Part shown: positions 52,215-60,744 of the stretch, piece after piece
Position numbering within the stretch: position 1 is the stretch's first letter
How the letters are laid out: each line of letters starts with the position of its first letter
Assembly: GCA_963728825.1 (NCBI GenBank)
Contig: CAVSLA010000005.1
Location: 310,001-374,000, forward strand
Source: CAVREM01 sp963728825
Lineage (GTDB): Bacteria; Acidobacteriota; Vicinamibacteria; Vicinamibacterales; CAVVIG01
Length of the DNA stretch: 64,000 bases
Direction of reading: 5' to 3'
The notes under the pieces: model-generated
Told to the model about the DNA's origin: nothing
Databases searched by the model: none
Seen by the model: the letters and a program-made list of their open reading frames with translations, nothing else
Made by a program: the position numbers and the translations under genes

Positions 52215-52658
52215 TCAGACCCCGATGTCTTCGTTCCACAGTCCGGGATGATCGCGGATGAACGCCGTCATCAGCCGGATGCAGGCCGGATCCTGCCGGA
52301 CGTCGACCGCTACGCCGCGCGACTGCAGCAGCTGCTCATCGCCGAGAAACGTCTGGTTCTCGCCAATCACCACCCGCGGAATGCCGTAGAGCAGAATCGC
52401 GCCGGTACACATCGGACAGGGCGACAACGTCGTGTAGAGCACGCACTCGCGATAGGTCGCGGCAGCCTGCCGGCCGGCGTTCTCCAGCGCGTCCATCTCG
52501 CCGTGCAGCACGACGCTGCCGCGCTGGATGCGGCGGTTGTGACCGCGGCCGAGAATCCGACCTCCCAACGCCAGCACCGAGCCAATCGGAATCCCGCCTT
52601 CCCGCAGCCCGGCCTCGGCTTCGGCGATCGCGGCGGCCATCAACGGGTCAGACGACAC
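52215..52658 (-). CDS. Nucleoside/cytosine deaminase (CDA fold)
   Basis: 147 residues from the GTG at 52658, which has a GGAG 9 nt upstream inside the end of the RDD gene. Zinc motif LHGEMDAL (HxE) and PCPMC are both present, with TYRECVLYTTLSPCPMCTGA in between. It resembles yeast-type cytosine deaminase and guanine-deaminase relatives. An ATG at 52640 is a possible later start. Confidence 0.85.
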   Translation of the reverse strand: MSSDPLMAAAIAEAEAGLREGGIPIGSVLALGGRILGRGHNRRIQRGSVVLHGEMDALENAGRQAAATYRECVLYTTLSPCPMCTGAILLYGIPRVVIGENQTFLGDEQLLQSRGVAVDVRQDPACIRLMTAFIRDHPGLWNEDIGV

Positions 52659-52662
52659 GGTG

Positions 52663-53400
52663 TCAATCTCCGGCGACGACCACGGTATTCGACACGCGAT
52701 CGTGTGCGAGGCGGCGATTCGGATCGCGCCAGAGATCGAGCAGGCCCAGCCCGAACGTGCCAAGGCTGACGAAGTAGCCGCCGAAGCGCTCGAAGCTCTC
52801 GAAGGTCGTCAGCGGCTGCCCGTCCAGCTTGAGAACCCGAAGCCCCAGCAGCCGTTTACCAGGCGTCGCGCTGCGCCGTCCGGCAGTGAAGAAGGTGAAG
52901 TACGCCGCGGCGGCGCCGAACGTCGACAGCCATCGCAGCGGCGAAGGCACCAGCCGGATCAGATCGATCTGCACCGTCCCTGGCTCCGGGGCGGCGGTGT
53001 CTTCATCGCCGATCCTGAACAGCAACTTGTAGTCGGCCAGCACTTCTCCGGCTTCCTGGAGATTCGACTGCTCGACAGCCAGCACCACCGATGGCGGCAA
53101 CCCGGGCGCGTCGATGCGAACCAGCAGCGGCGCCAGCCCGCCGAGACGCGCTGGATCGGTCGAGCCACGAACGATGTCGGCGATGGCCTGCGCCGCTTGC
53201 GGCTCGAGCAACACCAGAGAGACCGCCGCCGCCGCGATCGTCAGCAACAGCGATGGCACGAGGACGAGCAGACCGTCACACAGAAACGCGCCAATCCGGC
53301 GCCCTGGCGTTGGGAGACGACGCCGCCGCACGTCGTCGTGCACGGCGACGGCAGAATCGCTGAAGGATCGAGGAACGGGGGACGGCGCCGTGACGCTCAT
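52663..53400 (-). CDS. RDD-family membrane protein
   Basis: 245 residues. The family signature appears as TPGRRIGAFLCDGLLVLVP (R...D) at about 31-49 and later TAGRRSATPGKRLLGLRVL; three to four membrane helices are visible, with a long soluble insertion (about 75-150). The ATG at 53400 gives MSVTAPSPVP; a start seven codons earlier would overlap the next gene. Function unknown, though some RDD proteins are Na+/H+ antiporters. Confidence 0.85.
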   Translation of the reverse strand: MSVTAPSPVPRSFSDSAVAVHDDVRRRRLPTPGRRIGAFLCDGLLVLVPSLLLTIAAAAVSLVLLEPQAAQAIADIVRGSTDPARLGGLAPLLVRIDAPGLPPSVVLAVEQSNLQEAGEVLADYKLLFRIGDEDTAAPEPGTVQIDLIRLVPSPLRWLSTFGAAAAYFTFFTAGRRSATPGKRLLGLRVLKLDGQPLTTFESFERFGGYFVSLGTFGLGLLDLWRDPNRRLAHDRVSNTVVVAGD

Positions 53401-53404
53401 CGGC

Positions 53405-53746
53405 TCACTGCCGGAACGCAAAGTAAACCGCGCCGAGCAGACAGATCCCGGCCCACAGGAAGTCGAGCTTCAGCGGCTGCCTCATGTAGAACACCGCGAA
53501 CGGAACGAACACCGACAGGGTGATCACCTCCTGCATGATCTTGAGCTGTGACAGCTCGAACGCCGTGTAGCCGATCCGGTTGGCCGGCACCTGCAGGAAG
53601 TACTCGAAGAACGCAATGCCCCAGCTCGCGAGCACGGCAATGAGGAGCGGCTTGGTCCGCAAGTCCCGCAGGTGTGCGTACCACGCGAAGGTCATGAAGA
53701 CATTCGAGCAAACGAGCAGCGTGACCGTTTGAACAGTGACATTCAT
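53405..53746 (-). CDS. DMT-type DUF486-family membrane protein
   Basis: 113 residues, four membrane helices, with the characteristic FMTFAWYAHL, SWGIAFFEYFLQVPANRIGY and FTAFELSQLKIMQEVITLSV-type sequence of the DUF486 group of small drug/metabolite transporter-like proteins. Located 4 nt before the RDD start. Confidence 0.88.
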   Translation of the reverse strand: MNVTVQTVTLLVCSNVFMTFAWYAHLRDLRTKPLLIAVLASWGIAFFEYFLQVPANRIGYTAFELSQLKIMQEVITLSVFVPFAVFYMRQPLKLDFLWAGICLLGAVYFAFRQ

Positions 53747-53861
53747 CGAGTCGATACCTCAGGTCCGGCAAGCGAATTGGTTCGGCCGATGGCATGAGCG
53801 CGGGTATTGCGTCCGGACGTGAGGACCGGCTCGCGCAGCACGATAAAAACGCGTCGACGAC

Positions 53862-54971
53862 CTATTGTCTGGCGTACTTGGTCAATCCGCCGCCGGCCGC
53901 CTGGCGGGAGATTGGCCCCTCTGCCGCGTAGACGTTCCCTTCCGCGTCGACCGCGACCCCTTCGCCGGCGGCACCTTGCGCCGCTCCGGTCGGTAGTTCG
54001 TGGGGCGGGATGAACTGGAGGACCTTGTCCGCCTTGGTCGTCCCGATGCGAACCCCGGTCTTCCAGTTCGCGTGCCGCTCCGGACTCGACTCCGAATCGA
54101 TCGCGTAGAGCATGTCGTTGCGCGTGATGAACAGCCCGCTGATCCGGCTGAACTGCCGCCATTCCTCGAGGAACTTCCCTTCCTGGTCGAAGATCTGGAT
54201 TCGATGGTTGCCGCGGTCGGCGACGAACAGGCGTCCGCGCGAGTCGAGCGCCAGCGCGTGCGGCGTCCGGAACTCGCCCGGCCCGGAGCCCAGCTTGCCC
54301 CACTCCTTGACGAACTTCCCGTCCTTCGTGAACTTCACGATGCGGGCATTGGTATCGGGCGGGGCGTTCACGCCTTGGCCGCTGTGACCATCCGAAACGA
54401 AGATGTCGCCGGTCGCTGTGGTGATCACGTCGTTCGGTTCGTTGAACGTGTCGGTGCCGCGCACGCCGACGCCGGGCTTGCCGAGCCGCAAGAGTACTTT
54501 GCCGTCCGGGCTGAACTTCGTGACCGTGTGTCCCTTGCCCTTCTCGTTCGGAAACTGGGCGAGCTCCTTCTCGTTGGCGGCGCGGCCGTCAGTCACCCAG
54601 ACATTCCCCTCGCGGTCGACGTGGATACCGTGCGGGAAGATGAATTGTCCGCGTCCGAAGCTCGCCAGCAGCTTGCCCGTGTTCCGATCGAACTTCAGAA
54701 TCGGATCGACGTTCGTGCCGGCGCAGGCATTGGTGCCGCACCGGTCGTAGGCCCAGAGCTGTCCGTCGGGTCCGATGTCGACGCCGGCCGTCGAGCCCCA
54801 GGTTCTGCCGTCGGGCAACATCCCGAAGTTCTTGATCACTTTTGGATTCGGATTCGGCAGCGGCTTGCTGGCCGGATCGACAACGTCGCCCTGAGTCAGG
54901 GCGGTGGCTCCGGTCAGGAGCGCGGCGGCAGCGCCGACGACCAGCGCGTGTGTTGCGCGTGAAATGGACAT
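53862..54971 (-). CDS. Exported NHL-repeat beta-propeller protein
   Basis: 369 residues with a signal peptide (THALVVGAAAALLTGATALT) and about six NHL blades: GQFIFPHGIHVDREGNVWVT, FNEPNDVITTATGDIFVSDG, FRTPHALALDSRGRLFVADR and GEGVAVDAEGNVYAAEG. The fold resembles peptidyl-alpha-hydroxyglycine amidating-lyase propellers, but catalytic residues cannot be assigned. A GGAGG lies 8 nt before the chosen ATG, so the longer upstream frame is rejected. Confidence 0.85.
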   Translation of the reverse strand: MSISRATHALVVGAAAALLTGATALTQGDVVDPASKPLPNPNPKVIKNFGMLPDGRTWGSTAGVDIGPDGQLWAYDRCGTNACAGTNVDPILKFDRNTGKLLASFGRGQFIFPHGIHVDREGNVWVTDGRAANEKELAQFPNEKGKGHTVTKFSPDGKVLLRLGKPGVGVRGTDTFNEPNDVITTATGDIFVSDGHSGQGVNAPPDTNARIVKFTKDGKFVKEWGKLGSGPGEFRTPHALALDSRGRLFVADRGNHRIQIFDQEGKFLEEWRQFSRISGLFITRNDMLYAIDSESSPERHANWKTGVRIGTTKADKVLQFIPPHELPTGAAQGAAGEGVAVDAEGNVYAAEGPISRQAAGGGLTKYARQ

Positions 54972-55032
54972 GGCTGCGCCTCCAATTGAGAGGACCGAGT
55001 TTACCCCAGGGATCGTCCGCGCGACCACGCTG

Positions 55033-56136
55033 TCATGCCGGCGTGAGATGGCTCGCGACGATCTCGTTGTGTGTCCGGCGGGCAACGATTTCGTCCATCA
55101 GCGCACGCCATTCCCGTCCGATGGCGACAACCGAGCGGTGCGCCGCCGGGCAGACGCCGATCGTGTGGACGAATCCATGCTCGAGGGACGGAAACCGCCG
55201 GACCCGCACCCGGACGCCGGCGTGTGACAACGTCGATGCGTACGCCTCACCTTCGTCGCGCAGGACATCGAAGCCCGCGATCACCACCAGCGCCGGCGGC
55301 GCATGCGAATGGTCGGCGGCCCGCAGCGGTGAAATACGCGCATCGAGGAGGTCGACCGGTTTGGCGGTGTAACAGCGGAAGAAAGCCTTGCAGTCGTGGC
55401 GCGTCAACACGAAATCGCCGTCGAACTGCGCATGTGATGACCGCGGCGAGGACGCATCGGTGGACGGATAGATCAGCAGCTGGGCGGCCGGCGGGCAGAC
55501 GTCCCGCTCGAGGAGTGAGACGACCGCGCTGAGGTTCCCCCCGGCGCTGTCCCCACCCACCCCGACACGGCCCGGATCGGCACCGAGCGCGTGGGCGTTG
55601 GCGACCGCCCAACGGAAAGCCGCGCGCGCGTCATCGATCGCCGCCGGAAACGGATGTTCGGGCGCAAGGCGATACGCGACGCTGAGAACGTGCGTCCTAC
55701 CTTCGCGGCACAGGATCCGGCAGGGTGCATCGTGGGTGTCCAGGTCGCCGATCACGAATCCGCCGCCATGGAAGTACACGAGCAGCGGCGCGTCGCTCTT
55801 CACGCCGCCGGGCGCATAGTGGCGGACGGCAAGCTGGTGATCGCCGGCCGGGATGGCGAAGTCGCGGACCGCTCCCACTGGCGGCGTCGGGCCCCTGAAA
55901 ATCACCGCCTGCGTGCGATAGCGCCGGCGGCCGGCTTCGACGGTCGGCTCGATCAGCCCGTGCTTGACGCCGCGGCGGCGGACGCTGCGCAGGAACTGCG
56001 CTTGAGGATCGAGCTGCTGGCCGGCGACGACGATGGGCCCCTCGCCTGACAGCACAATCTTCAGCCGATCGGGCAGCCGCGCAATCAGACGGATGGCCGA
56101 GAGCTGCAGTCGTTCGGCAAGCGTGCGCCGGCGCAT
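55033..56136 (-). CDS. HSL-type alpha/beta-hydrolase (esterase/lipase)
   Basis: 367 residues. The oxyanion motif HGGG (VYFHGGGFVIGD), the nucleophile in GDSAGGNLSAV, the acid in VIAGFDVLRDEGEAY and the histidine in LEHGFVH place it in the hormone-sensitive-lipase family. An N-terminal cap of about 90 residues precedes the core. The ATG at 56136 is favoured because a TGG-TATGGT extended -10 box lies 7 nt upstream; the ATG at 56160 overlaps the divergent gene's start. Confidence 0.87.
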   Translation of the reverse strand: MRRRTLAERLQLSAIRLIARLPDRLKIVLSGEGPIVVAGQQLDPQAQFLRSVRRRGVKHGLIEPTVEAGRRRYRTQAVIFRGPTPPVGAVRDFAIPAGDHQLAVRHYAPGGVKSDAPLLVYFHGGGFVIGDLDTHDAPCRILCREGRTHVLSVAYRLAPEHPFPAAIDDARAAFRWAVANAHALGADPGRVGVGGDSAGGNLSAVVSLLERDVCPPAAQLLIYPSTDASSPRSSHAQFDGDFVLTRHDCKAFFRCYTAKPVDLLDARISPLRAADHSHAPPALVVIAGFDVLRDEGEAYASTLSHAGVRVRVRRFPSLEHGFVHTIGVCPAAHRSVVAIGREWRALMDEIVARRTHNEIVASHLTPA

Positions 56137-56143
56137 GTGTGGC

Positions 56144-56152
56144 ACCATACCA
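56144..56152 (-). promoter_or_regulatory. Extended -10 box of the HSL-type esterase gene
   Basis: On the minus strand TGG-TATGGT ends 7 nt before the ATG at 56136. It would give a leaderless mRNA. It lies within the 22-nt gap to the divergent ATP-grasp gene. Confidence 0.4.
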
Positions 56153-56158
56153 TCGTTC

Positions 56159-57118
56159 ATGCATGCGTCGCGTCCCGATCTGGTCGTGCTCTACGAACAT
56201 CCTGAATGGCAGAAGCCGCTGTTCGCCGCCCTGGAGCGGCGCGGCGTACCATTTCAGGCCATCGACCTCACCAGCGCGGCGTTCGGCAATGGCGATTCGC
56301 CGTCGGCGCGGCTGTACTTCAATCAGGCAAGTCCCAGCGCCTATCTCCGCGGCCACACCCGCGCGGTGCCGCTGGCGATGGCCTACATGCGCTCGCTCGA
56401 CCTGCAGGGTGCGCGGGTCCTGAACGGCGCGGACGTGTTCGCGCTCGAATTGAGCAAGAGCGCCCAGGCCACGCTGCTGACGACGCTCGGCATCGATACC
56501 CCGCGATCGATCACCTTCAACGGCGTCTCGGCGCTACGCGGTCACGTGGCCGATCTTCGCTGGCCCGCGCTGCTCAAACCCGACCAGGGCGGCAGCGGCG
56601 CCCGCATCCACGTCGTCCAGTCGCTGGAGGAGGTCGAATCGATTCTCGCGGATCCGTCGGTCTGGCTCCCCGACAACCTCTTCCTGCTGCAGGAATACCT
56701 CGAGCACGATCCCGATCGCGGCATCGTGCGGTTGGAGTTTCTGGGCGGCGAGTTGCTCTACGCGATGCGGGTCATCACGCACGGACGATTCAATCTCTGT
56801 CCATCGCCAGTATGCAATCCGGATGAGGGCGATGGCAGCTGCGCGGTGCCGATTGCTCACGAAACGCCGCCGGCGTTGCCGGTCGAGTTCGTGCCGTTTC
56901 CGGAAGTGCCGCCGACCGCCGTGGAAACGGCGGCGCGAATCGTCCGTGCCGCCAGACTGGACGTGGGCGGAATCGAGTATCTCGAGACGCCGGATGGCCG
57001 GCGCGTGTTCTACGACGTCAACGCGAACTCGAATCTACGGCCGTCCGTCGCCGAGACGTTTGGCTTCGATCCGTTCGAGCGCGTGGTCGATTTTCTCCAG
57101 CGCGAGATGCGCCGATAG
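56159..57118 (+). CDS. ATP-grasp protein (RimK-like)
   Basis: 319 residues. The ATP-binding lysine region is LLKPDQGGSGARI (K140), the E-loop is FLLQEYLEHD, and the metal-binding end is FYDVNANSNL (D286, N288, N290). A carboxylate-amine ligase is expected; no acceptor is suggested by neighbours. The ATG at 56159 gives a normal N-terminus (SRPDLVVLYEHPEWQKPLF) and shares its start region with the divergent esterase. Confidence 0.85.
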   Translation: MHASRPDLVVLYEHPEWQKPLFAALERRGVPFQAIDLTSAAFGNGDSPSARLYFNQASPSAYLRGHTRAVPLAMAYMRSLDLQGARVLNGADVFALELSKSAQATLLTTLGIDTPRSITFNGVSALRGHVADLRWPALLKPDQGGSGARIHVVQSLEEVESILADPSVWLPDNLFLLQEYLEHDPDRGIVRLEFLGGELLYAMRVITHGRFNLCPSPVCNPDEGDGSCAVPIAHETPPALPVEFVPFPEVPPTAVETAARIVRAARLDVGGIEYLETPDGRRVFYDVNANSNLRPSVAETFGFDPFERVVDFLQREMRR

Positions 57119-57132
57119 CGGCCACTCCGGCT

Positions 57133-58245
57133 TCAGCGGGCACCTGCCGCGTAGGTTTTCGAAAAACCGTTGCGGCCGTTGGTTACGGTAAACGAGCCGT
57201 CCTCGGTCGCGGTCACTTTGATCCAGTTGGCCGGACCGTTGTGAACCGGAGGCGGCGGCGCGCCGCTGCCGGGAGCGGGCGGTGTCAACGCCGCCAGGGG
57301 CATGGTGGCGGGGGCCTCGTCGGTCCAATTGGCGATGAACAGGCCCGGCGGCGTGAATTCCTGGCCACTCAGCAGCGAGAAGTGGATCTGCCAAACGTCC
57401 TCGAGACGAGGCGCGGAATAGATCACGCGCATCGCGTCGGGCTGTCCGCCCTTACGGGTGCCGTTGTTGATGATCGCGGCGCGTGACGCGAGCGCATGCA
57501 CCAGCTGTGGCGAATTCGAGCTTGGCTGGCCATGATGCGAGACCACGAACAGATCGACGGTGCCGATCCGGTTCGTCGGACACATCAGATCGAACTCCTT
57601 GTTCCACGTGAGGTCGCCGAGGTGGGCGAGGCGGAACCTGCCGAACGTCACGACGCTCCCGACCGATTGCGCGTTTTCCGTCTGGTCGACGTCTTGCGGC
57701 TGGTAGCTTGCGCAGGCGGGATTCGGATTGCCCGCGCCGGGCAGCGGCGACTGCAGGACGCTGCCGGCCGCACTGACGATGCGCCAGTCCAGGTCCGGCA
57801 TCGTCAGCCGGTCGCCCGGTTTGACGACGGTGTGCCGGCCCTTGGCGTACAGCGCCGGATAGATCTTGGTCAGAAACTCGTCGGCGGCGGCCGCCGGCTG
57901 CACGTTGGCGCCATGGTCGACGAAATGGCGAATCGGGATCTGCCCGGCCAGCTCGGCCATCCCGCCGAAGTGATCGCCATGCCAGTGTGTGGTGATCAGA
58001 TGATCGATCTGGGTGAGGCCGGCATCTTTGACCGCCGCCATGATCCGACCGACGTCGCGCGCTGCAGCGGCACCACCGTTCCCGGTATCGATCAGCACGG
58101 AACCACCGGTCGGCGACACGAACAGCGTCGCGTTGCCGCCTTCGACGTCGACGACGTAGATATTGAGCGCCTTGCCCCGCGCCGGCTGCGCACCGGGCGA
58201 AGCGCCGACGAGCACCGCAGCGACGACGATGGCCGACAGACGCAT
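57133..58245 (-). CDS. Exported MBL-fold metallohydrolase with a C-terminal domain
   Basis: 370 residues with a signal peptide (RLSAIVVAAVLVGASPGA). The metallo-beta-lactamase motif HWHGDH is at 87-92, with D54 (LIDTGNGG), H194-type DLTWN and the SHHG motif later, as in ComEC-like and similar hydrolases. The C-terminal 60-70 residues are Pro-rich then beta (TATEDGSFTVTNGRNGF). GGAG 8 nt before the ATG. The frame is open further upstream but runs antisense to nothing useful and lacks a start signal. Confidence 0.87.
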   Translation of the reverse strand: MRLSAIVVAAVLVGASPGAQPARGKALNIYVVDVEGGNATLFVSPTGGSVLIDTGNGGAAAARDVGRIMAAVKDAGLTQIDHLITTHWHGDHFGGMAELAGQIPIRHFVDHGANVQPAAAADEFLTKIYPALYAKGRHTVVKPGDRLTMPDLDWRIVSAAGSVLQSPLPGAGNPNPACASYQPQDVDQTENAQSVGSVVTFGRFRLAHLGDLTWNKEFDLMCPTNRIGTVDLFVVSHHGQPSSNSPQLVHALASRAAIINNGTRKGGQPDAMRVIYSAPRLEDVWQIHFSLLSGQEFTPPGLFIANWTDEAPATMPLAALTPPAPGSGAPPPPVHNGPANWIKVTATEDGSFTVTNGRNGFSKTYAAGAR

Positions 58246-58319
58246 GGTGAATCTCCGTAAAAGGCGAGGGGGATATTCTTGGCTCGTCAACAACGCTGAA
58301 ACAAATATCCCCGTCCCCT

Positions 58320-59258
58320 TTACTTCAGGCCCAGCAATCGCGCTGGATTGTCTTTCGACATCCGATCGACGTCCTGCGACGGGATGCCTTTCGCGCGCAA
58401 CGCGGCGAGGAATGCGGCAAATCCGTCGGTCGGCAGCGGATTGCCGGCCTGGCCGAGATCCGATGACAGGATGCACGAGCCAGCACCGATCTCCCGGATC
58501 GCGTCCGCGAACCGCGTGACCCGGGCGTCCGCGTCCTTCGACACCAGCGACCCGCCGACGAACTCGATGAAGGCGCCGAGCTTCGCCGCTTCCTGCATTT
58601 GCGCGACGGTCATCTGCACGGGCGCATTCATCGCATGGGTGACGACCATCTGCTTCACGCCCTGCCGTCCGGCCTCGCGCAGCAGCAGCATCGCTTCCTG
58701 CGGCGACGAGTGGCCCGTCGCCAGGACCAGGCCCTTCTTGGCAATCAGTGCAATGACCTCTCGCACCGCGGGCAGCAGCTCCCCGTTGCGGGACACCGAG
58801 ACGAACGGACGCTGCTCCTTCGAGACACGCACCTGATTCTCGGCGTCGAACGTCGGCATCCACACGATGCGTCCCCACCCGCCGGTCACACGCGTCATGT
58901 GATCGACGGCGGCCGGATTGATGCCGCCGACGGTGAGATTCAGGTCGATCCCGCCGAACACCTGAAATTCAGGCACCAGCTGGCGAACGAGATAGGCCAG
59001 GCCGGCGGTCGACTCGTAGTGGTTCTTCAGGACGATCGCCTGCATGCCGCGCGCCTTTGCGAGCCGCGCGGCTTCGATCGCATCGAGCGATCGGGGCCGA
59101 TCGTCGGGGAGACTGTGGAGATGGATGTCGATTGTCCCAGCCAGCAGCCGGGCGTTGGCGTCGGTCGCCGATGCCTGTTGCGCATCAGTGCCCGCGCCGA
59201 TCAGCACCAATAGAAGCAGCGCGACGCCCCACTCACTGAAACACTTGCGCCGGTCCAT
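58320..59258 (-). CDS. Secreted DUF6282-type amidohydrolase-like protein
   Basis: 312 residues with a signal peptide (EWGVALLLLVLIGAGTDA). TIM-barrel-type metal motif DIHLHSLPDDRP, the lysine strand AIVLKNHYES, GHSSPQEAML and VTHAMNA, with an aspartate in ILSSDLGQAGNPLP. Matches the DUF6282/PHP-like amidohydrolase group. A sigma-70-type promoter ends 7 nt before the ATG. Confidence 0.82.
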   Translation of the reverse strand: MDRRKCFSEWGVALLLLVLIGAGTDAQQASATDANARLLAGTIDIHLHSLPDDRPRSLDAIEAARLAKARGMQAIVLKNHYESTAGLAYLVRQLVPEFQVFGGIDLNLTVGGINPAAVDHMTRVTGGWGRIVWMPTFDAENQVRVSKEQRPFVSVSRNGELLPAVREVIALIAKKGLVLATGHSSPQEAMLLLREAGRQGVKQMVVTHAMNAPVQMTVAQMQEAAKLGAFIEFVGGSLVSKDADARVTRFADAIREIGAGSCILSSDLGQAGNPLPTDGFAAFLAALRAKGIPSQDVDRMSKDNPARLLGLK

Positions 59259-59265
59259 GCGCGTG

Positions 59266-59294
59266 ACCTTACTACTCCGAGAGGGCTACGACAA
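59266..59294 (-). promoter_or_regulatory. Promoter of the DUF6282 gene (leaderless)
   Basis: On the minus strand TTGTCG (59289-59294), 17 bp, TAAGGT (59266-59271), then 7 nt to the ATG at 59258. Both boxes and the spacing fit sigma-70, and transcription would start at the start codon. Confidence 0.6.
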
Positions 59295-59307
59295 GGATGC
59301 TGCGCAG

Positions 59308-59757
59308 TCATGGCGAAGCCTGGCGCCGCTTGACGAACCAATAGACAGCGCCGCCGATCGCGCCGAGCACGAATCCCAGCGGCCCGGTGATGAAAATCCC
59401 GAGCAGGGGCCCTTGATTGGCTCCCGGCGCGAAAATCATCGGACCGAAGAAGCCGGCCGAAAAGGCGATCGCGCCGGTCGTGACCGCTCCGAGCACCACG
59501 GAGCTGACGAAACCTGGCTGAATGCCGGTGGTATGGATCCACACGTACCTGGCCGCCAGGGCGCCGGCCACCAACGAACCGAAAAACGGGATCAACGGCG
59601 TGAGGTCGAGCGAGTAGAACAGTGCGCCCCCCGCCCAGTAGGTGAAATACAGCACGCCGATCCCGCTGACGAACGTCAGCAGACCACGGATGAGGAGTGC
59701 CATGCCGTCTTCCTGCACCTGACGCTGGAAGCGGTCGATGGTGGAACGATCAAGCAC
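59308..59757 (-). CDS. Small polytopic membrane protein
   Basis: 149 residues, with four hydrophobic segments (LLTFVSGIGVLYFTYWAG, FGSLVAGALAARYVWI, SSVVLGAVTTGAIAFSAG, and LLGIFITGPLGFVLGAIGGA) after a short soluble helix. No family is recognised. 4 nt after the GNAT gene, so probably in one unit. Confidence 0.7.
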   Translation of the reverse strand: MLDRSTIDRFQRQVQEDGMALLIRGLLTFVSGIGVLYFTYWAGGALFYSLDLTPLIPFFGSLVAGALAARYVWIHTTGIQPGFVSSVVLGAVTTGAIAFSAGFFGPMIFAPGANQGPLLGIFITGPLGFVLGAIGGAVYWFVKRRQASP

Positions 59758-59761
59758 GGCG

Positions 59762-60313
59762 TCAGTCCTCCGGCGACGCCGTTTCGATCGGCGTGATCGG
59801 AGTCGGAAGATCCTTGCGCATGGAGACGCAGGCGATGGGCCGGCCCGACATCAGTCGAGTTTCTCCGCGTCCGACCTCGACGAATCCATTGGCAGCATAA
59901 AAGTCCAGACCGGCGAGCGACGCATCGATGTGAATGCTTCGGGCACCGTTGGCGAGGGCATGCGCCTCGGCCATGTGGAACAGCGCCGAACCGATGCCGC
60001 GCCGGGCGGCGATGCCTCTCACGTAGACCGACGTGCCATGCCGGGTTCCCTCGATGCGATAATCGCTGGCGAACCCGAGCACGATCCGCCGGTCGTCGAC
60101 GTCGCCCGTGGCGATGAAGAACACCTCGCCGCCGTCCATCGCTTTCAGATACACAGCGCCGGTCAGGCCCTCTTCCCAGCCGTCGACCACGGCCGGTGGA
60201 TAGAAGCCCGAGCCGATCGTCCGGATCGAGTCGCGGTGAGCCTGCGCAATGCCGTCGGCGTCGGACGGCAGCGCCCGGCGAGTCTCGAGGCGCTCGATCT
60301 GCACAACCGGCAT
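59762..60313 (-). CDS. GNAT-family N-acetyltransferase
   Basis: 183 residues. Acetyl-CoA-binding segment YVRGIAARRGIGSALFHMAE (the Q/RxxGxG/A motif as ARRGIGSAL), then NGARSIHIDASLAGLDFYAANGF, the usual motif B. Substrate unknown. GGAGG precedes the ATG. Confidence 0.87.
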   Translation of the reverse strand: MPVVQIERLETRRALPSDADGIAQAHRDSIRTIGSGFYPPAVVDGWEEGLTGAVYLKAMDGGEVFFIATGDVDDRRIVLGFASDYRIEGTRHGTSVYVRGIAARRGIGSALFHMAEAHALANGARSIHIDASLAGLDFYAANGFVEVGRGETRLMSGRPIACVSMRKDLPTPITPIETASPED

Positions 60314-60327
60314 GGGCCTCCAGGCGC

Positions 60328-60353
60328 GCCGGGTCCAAAAGGACCCGGCCTAC
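60328..60353. repeat. GCCGGGTCC hairpin with CTAC tail
   Basis: GCCGGGTCC-AAAA-GGACCCGGC (60328-60349), followed by CTAC. Perfect 9-bp stem. Same layout as the TAG-abutting hairpins but here the TAG is not the stop codon, which is a TGA at 60360. Confidence 0.7.
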
Positions 60354-60359
60354 GGTGCC

Positions 60360-60740
60360 TCAATCCATGTGAGGCAGCCGGAACTGTGGATTCTCGATCA
60401 AGCCGATCACGTTGCCGAACGGATCGGCCAGCTCGGCGACCTTGATTCCACCGCCCACATCCTGAATCGCCGCGCGAACGGCGGCACCCACTCCCTGAAA
60501 GTGCTCGACCGCTCGGGTGATGTCCGCGACCCGCCAATAGGCGACCGCGCCGCCAGGACCGGAGCGCGTCGTGCCAACATCCGGGTTCAGGCCGAGCTCG
60601 TAACCGGCCACGTTGAAGCCCACGTAAAACGGCTCGTCGAAGTACGGCTGCTGCTGGAACGCCGTCGCGTACCACGCCTTGGCCCGATCCAGGTCGGACA
60701 CGTGATAGATGACGGTCCCGAGTCCTTGCACCATCGTCAC
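60360..60740 (-). CDS. VOC-family protein
   Basis: 126 residues: GTVIYHVSDLDRAKAWYATA at the start, GGAVAYWRVADITRAVEHFQG in the middle, and ELADPFGNVIGLIENPQF at the end. A glyoxalase/bleomycin-resistance-type fold; metal ligands H15 and E-containing positions are plausible. Four nt separate it from the SnoaL-like gene. Confidence 0.85.
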   Translation of the reverse strand: MTMVQGLGTVIYHVSDLDRAKAWYATAFQQQPYFDEPFYVGFNVAGYELGLNPDVGTTRSGPGGAVAYWRVADITRAVEHFQGVGAAVRAAIQDVGGGIKVAELADPFGNVIGLIENPQFRLPHMD

Positions 60741-60744
60741 TACC

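Noticed and set aside
57133..58878. Longer start for the MBL-fold gene
   Set aside because: The upstream part reads the neighbouring DUF6282 gene out of frame. A signal peptide and GGAG support the ATG at 58245.
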